A stretch of 64,000 nt of DNA, from contig CALUYY010000008.1 of assembly GCA_944325155.1 (NCBI GenBank), positions 32,345 to 96,344 on the forward strand, written 5' to 3'. The position numbers were made by a program, and so were the translations under genes. The DNA comes from Candidatus Gastranaerophilales bacterium (lineage in GTDB: Bacteria; Cyanobacteriota; Vampirovibrionia; Gastranaerophilales; Gastranaerophilaceae). Under the pieces are notes generated by a model. The model saw only the letters and a list, made by a program, of their open reading frames with translations. It did no database searches and had not been told where the DNA came from. Positions 33,125-43,766 of the stretch are shown here, piece by piece; position 1 is the first letter of the stretch; every line of letters begins with the position of its first letter.

Positions 33125-35146
33125 ATGCCTAAATATGCGCTTTGTCTTGTTGATATAAAAGTTTTGGGAACAAAAACTTTCAGTTACTTAATTCCCGATG
33201 AATTAAAAGATAAAATTAATATAGGAATTCCCGTTCTTGTGCCCTTTGGCGCAAAAAGAACAATAAAAGCATACGTTGTCGGGTTTTCAGATTATCTTGA
33301 AGAGGGAATAAAAGCAAAATATATTATAGATGTTCTTGATTATTCGCCTATGTTTAATCTTGAATATTTAAAACTTTTAGAGTGGGTTGCAAACTATTAT
33401 TTCTCAGACCTTCCGACCGTCCTAAAAACCGCGCTTCCTTCAAAATTCTTTGAAAAAAACGTTAAAAATTACAGAAAACCGAACAAAAAACAAATAATTT
33501 TCGATACAAAAAAGGAAACGTCAAACGTTATATTATCCGAAGAACAACAAAAAGTATACAATGAAATAAATCACGTCAGCGCTCCCGTTTCTCTTTTATA
33601 CGGAATAACGGGTTCCGGCAAAACGGAAATTTATTTTAAACTTATTGAAGATACGATTAAAAAGGGTAAAAACGTTTTATTTCTGGCACCTGAAATTGCG
33701 CTTGTATCGCAATTGACAATAAGAACGATAAAAAGATTCGGAAGCGATATAACGGCAATCTGGCATTCATCAATAACGGAAGCGGAAAAATATAACGTCT
33801 GGCAGCGATTAAGACAGGATGAAATAAAAATATTATTCGGCGCACGCTCCGCCGTTTTTGCACCCGTTAAAAATTTAGGGCTTATTATAATTGATGAAGA
33901 ACATGATGAAGGTTTCAAACAAGACATGCCCGACCCCAGATATAACGCTCTTGAGGTTGCAAAAAAACTCGCAGAACTCTACGGCGCAAAAGTTATTTTA
34001 GGCTCCGCCACCCCGGATATTTCAAGTTATTACAGAGCAATTAACTCAAATTCCCTTTTTACTTTAAAAACAAGATATAATGACGCTTCTCTTCCAAAGG
34101 TCATAGTGGTTGATATGAGGCAGGAAAGGGAATTTAAAAACAACGGTCTTTTTTCAAAATTTTTAATCGATAAAATAAATGACCGTTTAAAAAATAAAGA
34201 ACAGACAATTTTATTAATAAACAGAAGAGGTTATTCAACCTATACACAATGTTTAAATTGCGGAAAAGTAATAGAATGCCCCAAATGCGCAATTCCTTTG
34301 ATTTATCATTCCGCAACCGATTCTCATAAATGCCACTATTGTAATTATGAAATAAAAAATTTAACGGTCTGCCCTTCCTGTAATGAAGAATCATTGGAAA
34401 ATTTCGGCGCCGGAAGCCAGAGAGTTGAAATCATAGCTCAAAAACTTTTCCCGGACGCAACAATAAAAAGGCTTGATTCCGACAGTTTATCAAAAAAAAA
34501 TGAGCACGTTGAAATTTTAAACGATTTTACGGAAGGAAAAATCGACATTTTAATAGGAACGCAGATGATTGCAAAAGGTCTTGATAACCCCAATGTTACT
34601 CTTGCAGGTGTTATTAATGCCGATTTAAGCTTTAATTTGCCCGATTTCAGAAGCTCGGAAAGAGGCTTTTCAATTTTAACACAGGTGGCGGGGCGCTCGG
34701 GGCGGGGCGGAAACAGGGGCGAAGTTATTTTTCAAACTTTTAATTCGGACAATGTTTTTCTGCAAAACGCAAAAGAGCAGGATTATGAAACCTTTTATAA
34801 AAATGAAATCGAAATGAGAGAAATGTTCGATTATCCGCCGTTTTCATCAATTATAAGAATAATTTTAAAATCGAAAAATATATTCAGGGCACAAAGAGCC
34901 TCAATGGAAATTGCAATGCGCTTAAAAGACTGGATTCAAAAATTAAGCTTAACCGAAAGATTAATTGTCTTGGGGCCGGTTCCATGCGTAATTGAAAAAT
35001 TGAAAGGCGAGTATAGATTTAATATAATAATAAAAAACAAACTGGATGAAAAAGGACATCAAACAATTTTAAGCTTTTTAAGGAAAGTAATTCTTCCAAG
35101 CGACATAAAAATGATTGTTGATGTCGACCCGTCGGATATATTATAA
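33125..35146 (+). CDS. priA: Primosomal protein N' (PriA helicase)
   Basis: This 673-residue SF2 helicase restarts stalled forks. An N-terminal DNA-binding domain ('YLIPDELKDKINIGIPVLVP', 'YYFSDLPTVLKTALP') comes first, then Walker A 'GITGSGKTEIY' and the DExH box 'IIDEEHDEGF'. The zinc-binding insert has eight cysteines ('CLNCGKVIECPKC', 'CHYCNY', 'CPSC'), and the helicase motifs include 'GTQMIAKGLDNPNV' and 'QVAGRSGRG'. Length is normal. The next gene starts at the base after its stop. Confidence 0.96.
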   Translation: MPKYALCLVDIKVLGTKTFSYLIPDELKDKINIGIPVLVPFGAKRTIKAYVVGFSDYLEEGIKAKYIIDVLDYSPMFNLEYLKLLEWVANYYFSDLPTVLKTALPSKFFEKNVKNYRKPNKKQIIFDTKKETSNVILSEEQQKVYNEINHVSAPVSLLYGITGSGKTEIYFKLIEDTIKKGKNVLFLAPEIALVSQLTIRTIKRFGSDITAIWHSSITEAEKYNVWQRLRQDEIKILFGARSAVFAPVKNLGLIIIDEEHDEGFKQDMPDPRYNALEVAKKLAELYGAKVILGSATPDISSYYRAINSNSLFTLKTRYNDASLPKVIVVDMRQEREFKNNGLFSKFLIDKINDRLKNKEQTILLINRRGYSTYTQCLNCGKVIECPKCAIPLIYHSATDSHKCHYCNYEIKNLTVCPSCNEESLENFGAGSQRVEIIAQKLFPDATIKRLDSDSLSKKNEHVEILNDFTEGKIDILIGTQMIAKGLDNPNVTLAGVINADLSFNLPDFRSSERGFSILTQVAGRSGRGGNRGEVIFQTFNSDNVFLQNAKEQDYETFYKNEIEMREMFDYPPFSSIIRIILKSKNIFRAQRASMEIAMRLKDWIQKLSLTERLIVLGPVPCVIEKLKGEYRFNIIIKNKLDEKGHQTILSFLRKVILPSDIKMIVDVDPSDIL

Positions 35147-38100
35147 ATGCTTTTATACGGAAATATTTCTTCAAATAAAACGGACATTTTAATTGAAAAA
35201 TATACGGAGCTTTTAAATAACAATATAAGCTCCGATGATATTCTCGTTATTTTACAAAATTCAAAATTAAAAGAAGAATTTTTATCAAAAGTAAAAAAGA
35301 ATTTAAAAATAAATTCAATTACAAAATTCAACGTTTATTCTTTTTTCGGGCTTTGTTATAACTTTGTCCAAGATTATTACCCCGTTATCGAAAACAAAAT
35401 TAAATATGATGCTCCTTCAATTTCACCGAATACAACGGGGCTGGAGGCAAGCCAGTATATTTTTAAAAACACTGTTAATTCAATCAGTTTTAAAGGCTAC
35501 AATTCAAAAACAAACCTTCTTCACCAGCTTTTAAGAAGATATTCTCTGATTACTTTAAATAATCTTGATGATAACGAGATAAAAGAAAAAACCAAAATTT
35601 TAAAAGAATCTTTTACAACTGAAATTCATCTTGCAATTAATATGTACAAACAAAAAACGCTTGAGCTGAGAGCGTTTGATTATTTAAGGCAAATAGGGCT
35701 TTTTAATTTTATATATAAAAATATAAAAAACAAATTTAAATACATCTTTATTGATGATGCGGATGAAATCACCCCCGTTTTATTTGATTATCTTAAATTT
35801 ATAAAAAACGATATTAAATCTTTTTTTATAGGATATGACCCTATGGGTTCATCAAGAAAGGGACACCTTTGCGCTTTTGAAAATAATTTTGAATTGTTTT
35901 TGGGCGAAACGCCGGAATTAATCGATGAAAAAAATCAAAAAAACGAAACTGCAAATTTAATTTTTAATAATATAAAAAATCAAAAACCGACAAACCTTGA
36001 TAATTTAAAAGAATTTGATTTTATACGTGCGGATGAAATGATTGAAGACGTTATAGACAAAATAAATTCAATCATAAATAAAGGCGCCCTTCCAAAAGAC
36101 ATTTTAATTGTTATCCCTGAAGATGACCCTTATTTAAAGCTTTATTTATCAAAAATAAATTCAAAAATAAATTTTATAACGGGAAGCGAAAAACTTGAAG
36201 AAAATAAAACGGTAAGCGCCTTAATTTCAATTTTAAAATTGATAAACGAACCCGATAATTTTAAAATTTCTCCGTACAAATTAAGAGGCATTTTGGGGCT
36301 TATTTTAAAAGTTAACATTGATAATATGATAAAAATTGTTCAGGATTTTGAAGCAAATTTCGGCATGAATAATATTTTTGAAATTTTATCAAAATATAAA
36401 GAAGGAGAAATTGAAACCTTTCTTAAAATTGCAAAAGAAATTGAAGAAATGTCTTTAAGCGGACAGTTGTATATTCTTGCGGATAAATTTATAGAAAAAA
36501 CGGAAAACAACAAAACAAACATTCAAAAAATAAACCAGCTTTTAAAACAAATAAGAGATTTTGAAAACATTTTTAAAAATAATTTTAAAAAAACAGATTT
36601 AATTATCCAGTTCGAAAACACAATTATTGCGGAAAACCCGCTTGAAAACAATCTTTTAAACGAAGAAGCCCTGAACATTTCAACAATTCAAAAAGCGATT
36701 GATTTTAAAATTAAAAACAAATACTTATTTTTAATCGACACGACAAATTCAAACTGGATGAGGCAGGATATCGGACCTTTATATAATGCATGGGTTTTTC
36801 AAAAAAGCTGGATTAAAAAAGATTTCACGCTTGAAGATAATATAAATCTTGCCCACGATAAAACCGCAAGACTTTTAAGAAAATTATATCTTTTAAACGA
36901 CGGTATGATTTATTCTTATTCTTCCGTTTATAATTTTTTGGGAATTGAAAATTTTAAAGGAATAAAACACTTTTTCTCGAAAGAAAAAGAAAATATAATC
37001 CCCAAATTTAAAATAACGCCCCGACCCGACCAAAAACCCGTTTTAGATTATAAAGGAGGCAAATTTGCCGTTATGGCGGTAGCTGGCGCAGGCAAAACGA
37101 CAATTATGCTTGCGCTTATTATGAAGCTTTTGGATAAAGGAATAAAAGCCGAAAATATCTTTGTTTTAACTTATATGGACAGTGCGGTCAGAACCTTTAA
37201 AGAAAGAATTAAAAACTGTTATCCGGATTTGTCGGAATTGCCTAATATCTCAACCATCCACGGACTTGCAATGAGAATTTTAAGAGAAAATAACAACCAC
37301 GCACACTTGGGGCTTGATGTTGATTTTGATATTATAGATGAAATTAAAAGATTAAAATTAATAACGGAAATTATATATAACGAAGGAATTGAAACATCAA
37401 AATCCAATATTTACGAAAGGGCAATTTCCGCCTTTAAAAATTCAAACAATAAAAATGAATCAAGACTTTCTCCTTCTTTTAAAAGAATTTATCTTGAATA
37501 TCAAAAAAATTTAAAAAATCTGAATTTAATAGATTATGACGACCTTTTGATTTTGGCTCTTGAATTATTAAAACAAAATTCAAAAATAAGAGAATATTAT
37601 CAAAATTTGGCGCATTTTGTTATTGAAGACGAAGCGCAGGATTCAAGCGCAATTCAGCAGGAACTTATAAATATAATCTCAAAAAAATATTCAAACCTTA
37701 TTCGCTGCGGCGATATCAACCAGGCAATAACATCAACTTTTACAAATTCAGACACCAAAGGTTTTAAACGCTTCATTGAAAATAACCCCTCATGCAGAAT
37801 GAACCACAGCGCAAGAAACGCAACGGGAATTATAAATCTTGCAAACAACGTAATTAAAAAAGGGCTTATTTTATCGAATGATTCTTTCCTTGATATTGAA
37901 ACCCGCCCCGTTGAAGGAAAAAATATTGTTGATTTTAACGCTTATCATAAAGAAATTTTTGAAAAAGAAGAAGACGAAAAAAAATATATTTTAGATAAAA
38001 TAAATTCGATTTTTCAAAACGAAAAGGAAACAAATATAGGAATTTTGCTTCGGACAAATTTTTTAAGCGAAAAATGGGCGGAATTTATTAAAACAAACAC

Positions 38101-38914
38101 AAATTATAAAGTAATCACACGCTCTGATATGCTTTCATCAAACCCTGTATATAAAACCGTTCTTTCAATTTTTAATTTTATAGGGGCGCCGATGAATAAT
38201 AAATTTGTGATTGAAACCGCAAAAACGCTTATTGAAGCGGGTTTTTACAAAGATGAAACAAATATTTTTGATTATGTTAAAACTCTGAATTCGCCCTTCG
38301 TTTTATCCAAAGAAGAAAATTTTGCCCTCTGGTGGGATTTAAGATATTTTCTTGAATTATCCGTATTATCGCCTTATGAGCTTGCTTTTAAAATCGGAGA
38401 ATTTTATTTTATTAACGATAAAAAAAATAAAGCCAATATAGCGCCGGTATCTTCCCTGGTTGCTAAAATTTTTAATGTTGAAAACAGTTTTGAAGGCACA
38501 TTAAATAAAATGAACGAATTAAACAAAAAATCAACTTCAATGAACATAAAACTTTTTGAAGCGGAAGAAAAAAAAGAAAACAAGCATAACGAAATTCATA
38601 TTCTTACAATGCACAAATCAAAAGGTGATGAATACGATTACGTTTTTATTCCGGAATTAACGGAAAAAAACTTAACCCTTGATATAGATGAAATAAAATT
38701 AAAAGAAGGCGCAAAAATAATAAATAATGTCCAAAATTCAAATAAAACGGAAGAAGAATTAAAAAAAGAAATTCTTGATGAAAATTTAAGATTATTTTAT
38801 GTGGCGCTTACAAGAGCCAAAAAGAAATTATATATAACCTGTTCAAAAGAATATAAAATATTTAATAAAATAACAAAAACAACTCCTTCAAAATGTTTTT
38901 CAATCTGGGAATAA
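35147..38914 (+). CDS. Fused double UvrD-like motor protein (AddB-like plus AddA-like)
   Basis: The 1255 residues contain two SF1 helicase modules. Module 1 (1 to about 610) has a degraded Walker A, 'GNISSNKT' (5-12, Gly before Lys replaced by Asn), an acidic motif II 'IDDADE' (202-207) and a motif IV-like 'DILIVIPEDD', and lacks the motif VI arginines. Module 2 (about 620-1255) is complete: 'AGAGKTT' (646-652), motif II 'DEAQD' (828-832), 'ILTMHKSKGDEYDYVFIPEL' and motif VI 'LFYVALTRAKKKLYI'. AddB is likewise an inactive motor paired with AddA, but there they are separate chains with nuclease domains. Here neither module carries a nuclease; a small RecB-like nuclease gene starts 3 nt later. 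Inferred role: end resection for recombination. Confidence 0.75.
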   Translation: MLLYGNISSNKTDILIEKYTELLNNNISSDDILVILQNSKLKEEFLSKVKKNLKINSITKFNVYSFFGLCYNFVQDYYPVIENKIKYDAPSISPNTTGLEASQYIFKNTVNSISFKGYNSKTNLLHQLLRRYSLITLNNLDDNEIKEKTKILKESFTTEIHLAINMYKQKTLELRAFDYLRQIGLFNFIYKNIKNKFKYIFIDDADEITPVLFDYLKFIKNDIKSFFIGYDPMGSSRKGHLCAFENNFELFLGETPELIDEKNQKNETANLIFNNIKNQKPTNLDNLKEFDFIRADEMIEDVIDKINSIINKGALPKDILIVIPEDDPYLKLYLSKINSKINFITGSEKLEENKTVSALISILKLINEPDNFKISPYKLRGILGLILKVNIDNMIKIVQDFEANFGMNNIFEILSKYKEGEIETFLKIAKEIEEMSLSGQLYILADKFIEKTENNKTNIQKINQLLKQIRDFENIFKNNFKKTDLIIQFENTIIAENPLENNLLNEEALNISTIQKAIDFKIKNKYLFLIDTTNSNWMRQDIGPLYNAWVFQKSWIKKDFTLEDNINLAHDKTARLLRKLYLLNDGMIYSYSSVYNFLGIENFKGIKHFFSKEKENIIPKFKITPRPDQKPVLDYKGGKFAVMAVAGAGKTTIMLALIMKLLDKGIKAENIFVLTYMDSAVRTFKERIKNCYPDLSELPNISTIHGLAMRILRENNNHAHLGLDVDFDIIDEIKRLKLITEIIYNEGIETSKSNIYERAISAFKNSNNKNESRLSPSFKRIYLEYQKNLKNLNLIDYDDLLILALELLKQNSKIREYYQNLAHFVIEDEAQDSSAIQQELINIISKKYSNLIRCGDINQAITSTFTNSDTKGFKRFIENNPSCRMNHSARNATGIINLANNVIKKGLILSNDSFLDIETRPVEGKNIVDFNAYHKEIFEKEEDEKKYILDKINSIFQNEKETNIGILLRTNFLSEKWAEFIKTNTNYKVITRSDMLSSNPVYKTVLSIFNFIGAPMNNKFVIETAKTLIEAGFYKDETNIFDYVKTLNSPFVLSKEENFALWWDLRYFLELSVLSPYELAFKIGEFYFINDKKNKANIAPVSSLVAKIFNVENSFEGTLNKMNELNKKSTSMNIKLFEAEEKKENKHNEIHILTMHKSKGDEYDYVFIPELTEKNLTLDIDEIKLKEGAKIINNVQNSNKTEEELKKEILDENLRLFYVALTRAKKKLYITCSKEYKIFNKITKTTPSKCFSIWE

Positions 38915-38917
38915 TAT

Positions 38918-39508
38918 ATGAAAAATAAAATAAAAATTGATACCTTCAGCGCAAATTCACTTGAAATTTTAAAAAATTCAAAAGAAGAATTTTATAAAAA
39001 ATATGTTCAAAATCTTGAATTGATTATACAAAACGATGAAATAAAAGAAGGTGATAAATTTCATAAATTGATTTGTTATTATCTTAAAGATTATGATATT
39101 AAAAAATTTGAAAGTGCGCTGAATAAAGAAGAATCAGCGCTTTGGGAAAATTTAAAAAATTCAAAACCTCTTATTGAAGCAAAATGTACAAATGAAAAAT
39201 TTACGGAACAGCCCTTTTTTATAAAAGAAATTCTGGAAAATAAAGATTTTTATTTAACGGGAAGATTTGATTTAATTATTAAAAAAGAAGATAAATATAT
39301 AATTTTTGATTGGAAAATAAAAAATATACCGGATAATTATATTGATAATATGCAGACAATTGTATATCTTTATGCCGCAGAAAAACTCTTTAAAACAAAC
39401 AATATTGAAATGGTTTATTATTCTCTTACAAAAGATATATATAAAATTGTTCCCTTTGATAACAATTGTCTTGAAAAAATAAAAGAAGTAATTAAAAAAA
39501 TATATTAA
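38918..39508 (+). CDS. Stand-alone RecB-family PD-(D/E)XK nuclease
   Basis: These 196 residues carry the RecB/AddAB nuclease motif set: a His in 'GDKFHKLI' (H49), 'TGRFDLI' (D118), 'IIFDWKI' (D131, K133) and 'QTIVYLYA' (Q146, Y150). The fold is normally the C-terminal domain of AddA, AddB or RecB. There is no iron-sulfur cysteine arrangement of the AddB type and no other domain. Its ATG lies 3 nt after the double-motor stop, so it is almost certainly the nuclease subunit of that enzyme. A strong terminator follows. Confidence 0.82.
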   Translation: MKNKIKIDTFSANSLEILKNSKEEFYKKYVQNLELIIQNDEIKEGDKFHKLICYYLKDYDIKKFESALNKEESALWENLKNSKPLIEAKCTNEKFTEQPFFIKEILENKDFYLTGRFDLIIKKEDKYIIFDWKIKNIPDNYIDNMQTIVYLYAAEKLFKTNNIEMVYYSLTKDIYKIVPFDNNCLEKIKEVIKKIY

Positions 39509-39539
39509 AAAAGAGGAGATATCTCCTCTTTTTTAATAT
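39502..39539. terminator. Bidirectional terminator, 19-bp palindrome
   Basis: A perfect palindrome centred at 39520/39521 (core AAGAGGAGAT/ATCTCCTCTT) is flanked by A- and T-runs. It overlaps the nuclease stop codon and closes both the repair operon and the convergent rubrerythrin operon. Confidence 0.9.
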
Positions 39540-39550
39540 TTAAATAAAAT

Positions 39551-40090
39551 TTATTTATTAAAATATCTTTTTAATAAACCGTCAAAGCCTCTGCCGTGGC
39601 GTGCTTCGTCTTTTGCCATCTCATGAACGGTATCATGGATTGCGTCATATCCCAATTGTTTTGCTCTTACGGCAAGTTGAAGTTTCCCGTCACATGCGCC
39701 ATGTTCTGCATCTGCTCTCATTTCTAAGTTTTTCTTTGTTGAAGAAGTTAAAACCTCACCCAATAATTCGGCAAATTTTGCGGCATGTTCCGCTTCTTCA
39801 AAAGCATATCTTTTGTAAGCTTCGGCAATTTCGGGGTACCCTTCGCGTTCGGCCTGTCTGCTCATTGCAAGATACATGCCGACTTCCATGCATTCGCCGT
39901 TAAAATTAGCTCTTAAACCTTCAACAACATCGGGTTCAATACCTTCCGTCGATGCTACAGTGTGCTCGCAGGCATAAGTTTTATTTTCGGTATCAACGGC
40001 CTTAAAAGTCGTAGCTCCGCAAAGAGGACATTTTTCGGGAGCTTTGTCGCCTTCATAAGTATATCCGCAAACAGTACATACAAACTTCAT
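39551..40090 (-). CDS. Reverse rubrerythrin (NADH peroxidase type)
   Basis: This 179-residue protein has a rubredoxin-like iron site at the N-terminus ('[10 protein letters not shown]', C5 and C8; 'CPLCGATTF', C21 and C24). It precedes the ferritin-like di-iron domain ('[20 protein letters not shown]', '[13 protein letters not shown]', '[15 protein letters not shown]'). This is the reverse of classical rubrerythrin. Such proteins reduce hydrogen peroxide and oxygen in anaerobes, taking electrons from rubredoxin. A rubredoxin gene lies 22 nt upstream in the same transcript. Confidence 0.93.
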   Translation of the reverse strand: MKFVCTVCGYTYEGDKAPEKCPLCGATTFKAVDTENKTYACEHTVASTEGIEPDVVEGLRANFNGECMEVGMYLAMSRQAEREGYPEIAEAYKRYAFEEAEHAAKFAELLGEVLTSSTKKNLEMRADAEHGACDGKLQLAVRAKQLGYDAIHDTVHEMAKDEARHGRGFDGLLKRYFNK

Positions 40091-40112
40091 ATCATTTTCT
40101 CCTTATACTTCT

Positions 40113-40253
40113 CTAATCTTGTTTTTCAAACATATCTTTGCCGACTCCGCAAACGGGGCAGACATAATCTTCCGGCAAATCTTCAAAAGCAACATTATTG
40201 TTTTCTTCGGGGTCATATACCCACATGCATGCCGTGCAAACGTATTTATCCAT
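40113..40253 (-). CDS. Rubredoxin
   Basis: This 46-residue frame reads [18 protein letters not shown] and continues to '[20 protein letters not shown]'. Two CxxC pairs (C6, C9 and C33, C36) bind one iron, and the YDP and [12 protein letters not shown] blocks are diagnostic. A strong TAAGGAGG lies before the ATG. It probably feeds electrons to the rubrerythrin encoded 22 nt downstream. It is short but certain. Confidence 0.93.
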   Translation of the reverse strand: MDKYVCTACMWVYDPEENNNVAFEDLPEDYVCPVCGVGKDMFEKQD

Positions 40254-40292
40254 TAATATCCTCCTTATTTTTTAAAAATCAGCCGTCAAAAT

Positions 40293-40304
40293 ATTATACT
40301 ATAA
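40293..40304 (-). promoter_or_regulatory. Promoter -10 with overlapping palindrome before rubredoxin
   Basis: TATAAT on the minus strand (40298-40293) lies inside the perfect palindrome TTATA-C-TATAA (40294-40304), about 40 nt before the rubredoxin ATG. Such an AT-rich inverted repeat on a peroxide-defence promoter resembles a Fur/PerR-type operator, but the match is loose. Confidence 0.35.
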
Positions 40305-40321
40305 AAATAAAAATTCTTATA

Positions 40322-40759
40322 CTAATTTTTATTTTTTGAATTTTTATATTGTTCAATTGCATATTCAAGGGATTTTTGAGCTAATTTAAGCGCATTATCC
40401 GAAGGTTTCTTTTGATATCCGTATTTTTCGCCCAAATATAAAGCCGTGGCGTAAAAAAGGTCGCTGTCACTGAAAGGTCTTTTAACAGCTCTTGATTTAC
40501 AGGTAAACCAGCTGAAACATGGCTCCTTATCGCCTTCTTTGTAAAAATCGGAAGATAAATAATATCCTTCTTTTGAATTTTTTGTCGATAATACGACGGT
40601 ATCTCCCTCGGTCAATGCGCCGCCTATGGTTTTCGGGTTTTCCATAATTTCTTTATATTGCCTTGCAACATCAAGCAGATTTTTCTCATCCACATGCTTC
40701 GGCGGTTTTTTTGCATAATTTTTATCTAATATAACGTTTGCTTTAAATGAAATTTCCAT
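40322..40759 (-). CDS. Small protein with N-terminal 'ISFKA' motif, function unknown
   Basis: This 145-residue soluble protein opens with MEISFKANV. That short opening resembles one I associate with many Gastranaerophilales proteins of unknown function; the gene at 63345 has a similar 'NISFGSG'. The rest has 'EGDTVVLSTKNSKEGYYLSS', a beta segment, and a C-terminal Lys-rich helix. Three prolines and basic residues follow the opening. No domain is recognised. It is probably its own unit between rubredoxin and the matrixin-like gene. Confidence 0.65.
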   Translation of the reverse strand: MEISFKANVILDKNYAKKPPKHVDEKNLLDVARQYKEIMENPKTIGGALTEGDTVVLSTKNSKEGYYLSSDFYKEGDKEPCFSWFTCKSRAVKRPFSDSDLFYATALYLGEKYGYQKKPSDNALKLAQKSLEYAIEQYKNSKNKN

Positions 40760-40795
40760 ACCGGAAATAAAAAACGGCTGAATAAAAAAAATTGC

Positions 40796-41848
40796 CTACA
40801 ATTTATCTATATATTTTTTAAGCTCTCTTAATTCTTCGTTATCCTGATATTTAAGCGCCTCATAAAGATGATTTTCCGCATTTATTTTATCTTTTTTAAA
40901 GTAATAATAATAAACATAAGCCGCATGGACTCTGAATAATTCATCGTTATATTTTGCATATTTTTCGGCTTCCCGAATATAATTAAACATCATGTCCAAA
41001 TCGTTTTTTTGGAAATACAAAAGTGCAAGATTAATTCTTGTTAAAGAGTCATTGGGTTTAATTTTAAGTTCGTCTTTTCTTGCACTTATAGCATCATCAA
41101 GCCTTTCTTCTTTTGACCCCAAAATGACATCGGCTCTGTATGTATTATCTTCCAATGTTTTATCGCCGTTTGTAATGTCGGGTTGAATCATATACAAAAG
41201 TTTTAATGTATTTATATCGACAGCGGAAATAAAATCTGATTGTCTTGCCGTATTTAAATTATACAAAGCGTACATAACACTTGTTTTAATATCGGGATGC
41301 CCCGATAATCCCAGCGCATGCCCGAACTCATGAACCGCAACCGCAAGAACCGAATAAGCCCTTAAATATTTTCCGTTTTTACCCTTGTCATAAAAATCAA
41401 TATATGCTTTTTTTAGTTCTTTTCCTTTTATATCAAGCGTGGTATAAGCTAAAGTATAATTTTTATCGTTTTTGGTTTTTGATACCGGTTTTGTCTGTTT
41501 AATTATCCTGAAAACTATATTGGCTTCATCCGGATTTTTAACAAATTTAACCTGCAAAACTTCGGGAACAGCTTCCTGCCACGCAAGAACCGCTCTCAAC
41601 ATTGCATAATAATAATACGAAGGTGCGCCGGCATTATTTAAAACACATATTTTAAGCGGAAATTCCGCCTTATTCCACCTTACAATCAATCCGCCCGTAT
41701 AAAAAACATCTTCTATATAATTTTTTCCCGTCGAATATAAAACACTCTGCCTTGTAATTCTCTCCGCTTCCGTTAAAGGAGCGCAAAAAGCCTTCGGGCT
41801 TATAAACAAAATCAACAAAAGTAAAATAAATGTTTTATATAATTTCAT
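40796..41848 (-). CDS. Secreted matrixin-like metalloprotease with TPR-like tail
   Basis: This 350-residue protein has a signal peptide (about 1-22, ending 'FCA'). The metzincin zinc site is 'HEFGHALGLSGH' (HExxHxxGxxH), followed by 'TSVMYALYN', the Met-turn. Upstream 'AWQEAVPEVLQVKFV' and 'ANIVFRII' match the matrixin N-terminal half. Residues about 245-350 form helical pairs of TPR type ('ARKDELKIKPNDSLTRINLA', 'YIREAEKYAKYNDEL'). It is expected to act outside the cytoplasmic membrane. It starts 3 nt after atpC, which may make it part of the ATP synthase transcript. Confidence 0.85.
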   Translation of the reverse strand: MKLYKTFILLLLILFISPKAFCAPLTEAERITRQSVLYSTGKNYIEDVFYTGGLIVRWNKAEFPLKICVLNNAGAPSYYYYAMLRAVLAWQEAVPEVLQVKFVKNPDEANIVFRIIKQTKPVSKTKNDKNYTLAYTTLDIKGKELKKAYIDFYDKGKNGKYLRAYSVLAVAVHEFGHALGLSGHPDIKTSVMYALYNLNTARQSDFISAVDINTLKLLYMIQPDITNGDKTLEDNTYRADVILGSKEERLDDAISARKDELKIKPNDSLTRINLALLYFQKNDLDMMFNYIREAEKYAKYNDELFRVHAAYVYYYYFKKDKINAENHLYEALKYQDNEELRELKKYIDKL

Positions 41849-41851
41849 TGT

Positions 41852-42265
41852 TTAAAAATATTTTTTCGTTGCGGAAATTCTTGCTATCGCTTTTTTAAGA
41901 GCAATTTGCGCCTTTAGGACGCTTAATTTATCTTTTTTAGCTTCAATTTTTGCCTTTGCACGCTCATAGGCTTCTTTGGCGCGCACCTGATCAATATCTT
42001 TTCCCAATTCGGCAATGTCCGTTAAAATCACGGCCTCATTGTCTTTAAAATGCATAACACCGCCCATTGTAGTAACATAAACGGGCTTTTTATCTTCAAT
42101 GACTTTCGTAACTCCGATTTCAAGCACTGTTGTAATGGGCATATGGTCTGATAAAATTCCTATTCTTCCCATGGTGGTATCGGTATAGAAAGAATCGACC
42201 GCCCCTTCATACACAATTTTATTCTGGGTTACTATTTTTAATTTTATTTTCTTATTATCAGTCAT
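41852..42265 (-). CDS. atpC: ATP synthase F1 subunit epsilon
   Basis: This 137-residue subunit has the N-terminal beta sandwich ('LKIVTQNKIVYEGAVDSFY', 'GRIGILSDHMPITTVL', 'GGVMHFKDNEAVILTD') and the C-terminal two-helix inhibitory arm ('AYERAKAKIEAKKDKL'). It lies 12 nt downstream of atpD. Only these two subunits are present here, the beta-epsilon cluster typical of cyanobacteria and plastids. Confidence 0.94.
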   Translation of the reverse strand: MTDNKKIKLKIVTQNKIVYEGAVDSFYTDTTMGRIGILSDHMPITTVLEIGVTKVIEDKKPVYVTTMGGVMHFKDNEAVILTDIAELGKDIDQVRAKEAYERAKAKIEAKKDKLSVLKAQIALKKAIARISATKKYF

Positions 42266-42277
42266 CTTTAACCTTAT

Positions 42278-43693
<1,416 letters not shown>

Positions 43694-43766
43694 TTAATTT
43701 CTCCTTCGTTAATCCGTATTATAAAATGATATTAACATGAAAAAAATTAAATGTTTTGAAAAAAAT

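Noticed and set aside
35147..38914. Two helicase genes joined by a sequencing error
   Set aside because: The frame is continuous and the first module has a decayed Walker A in its own right, as in AddB; a simple frameshift would not produce this.
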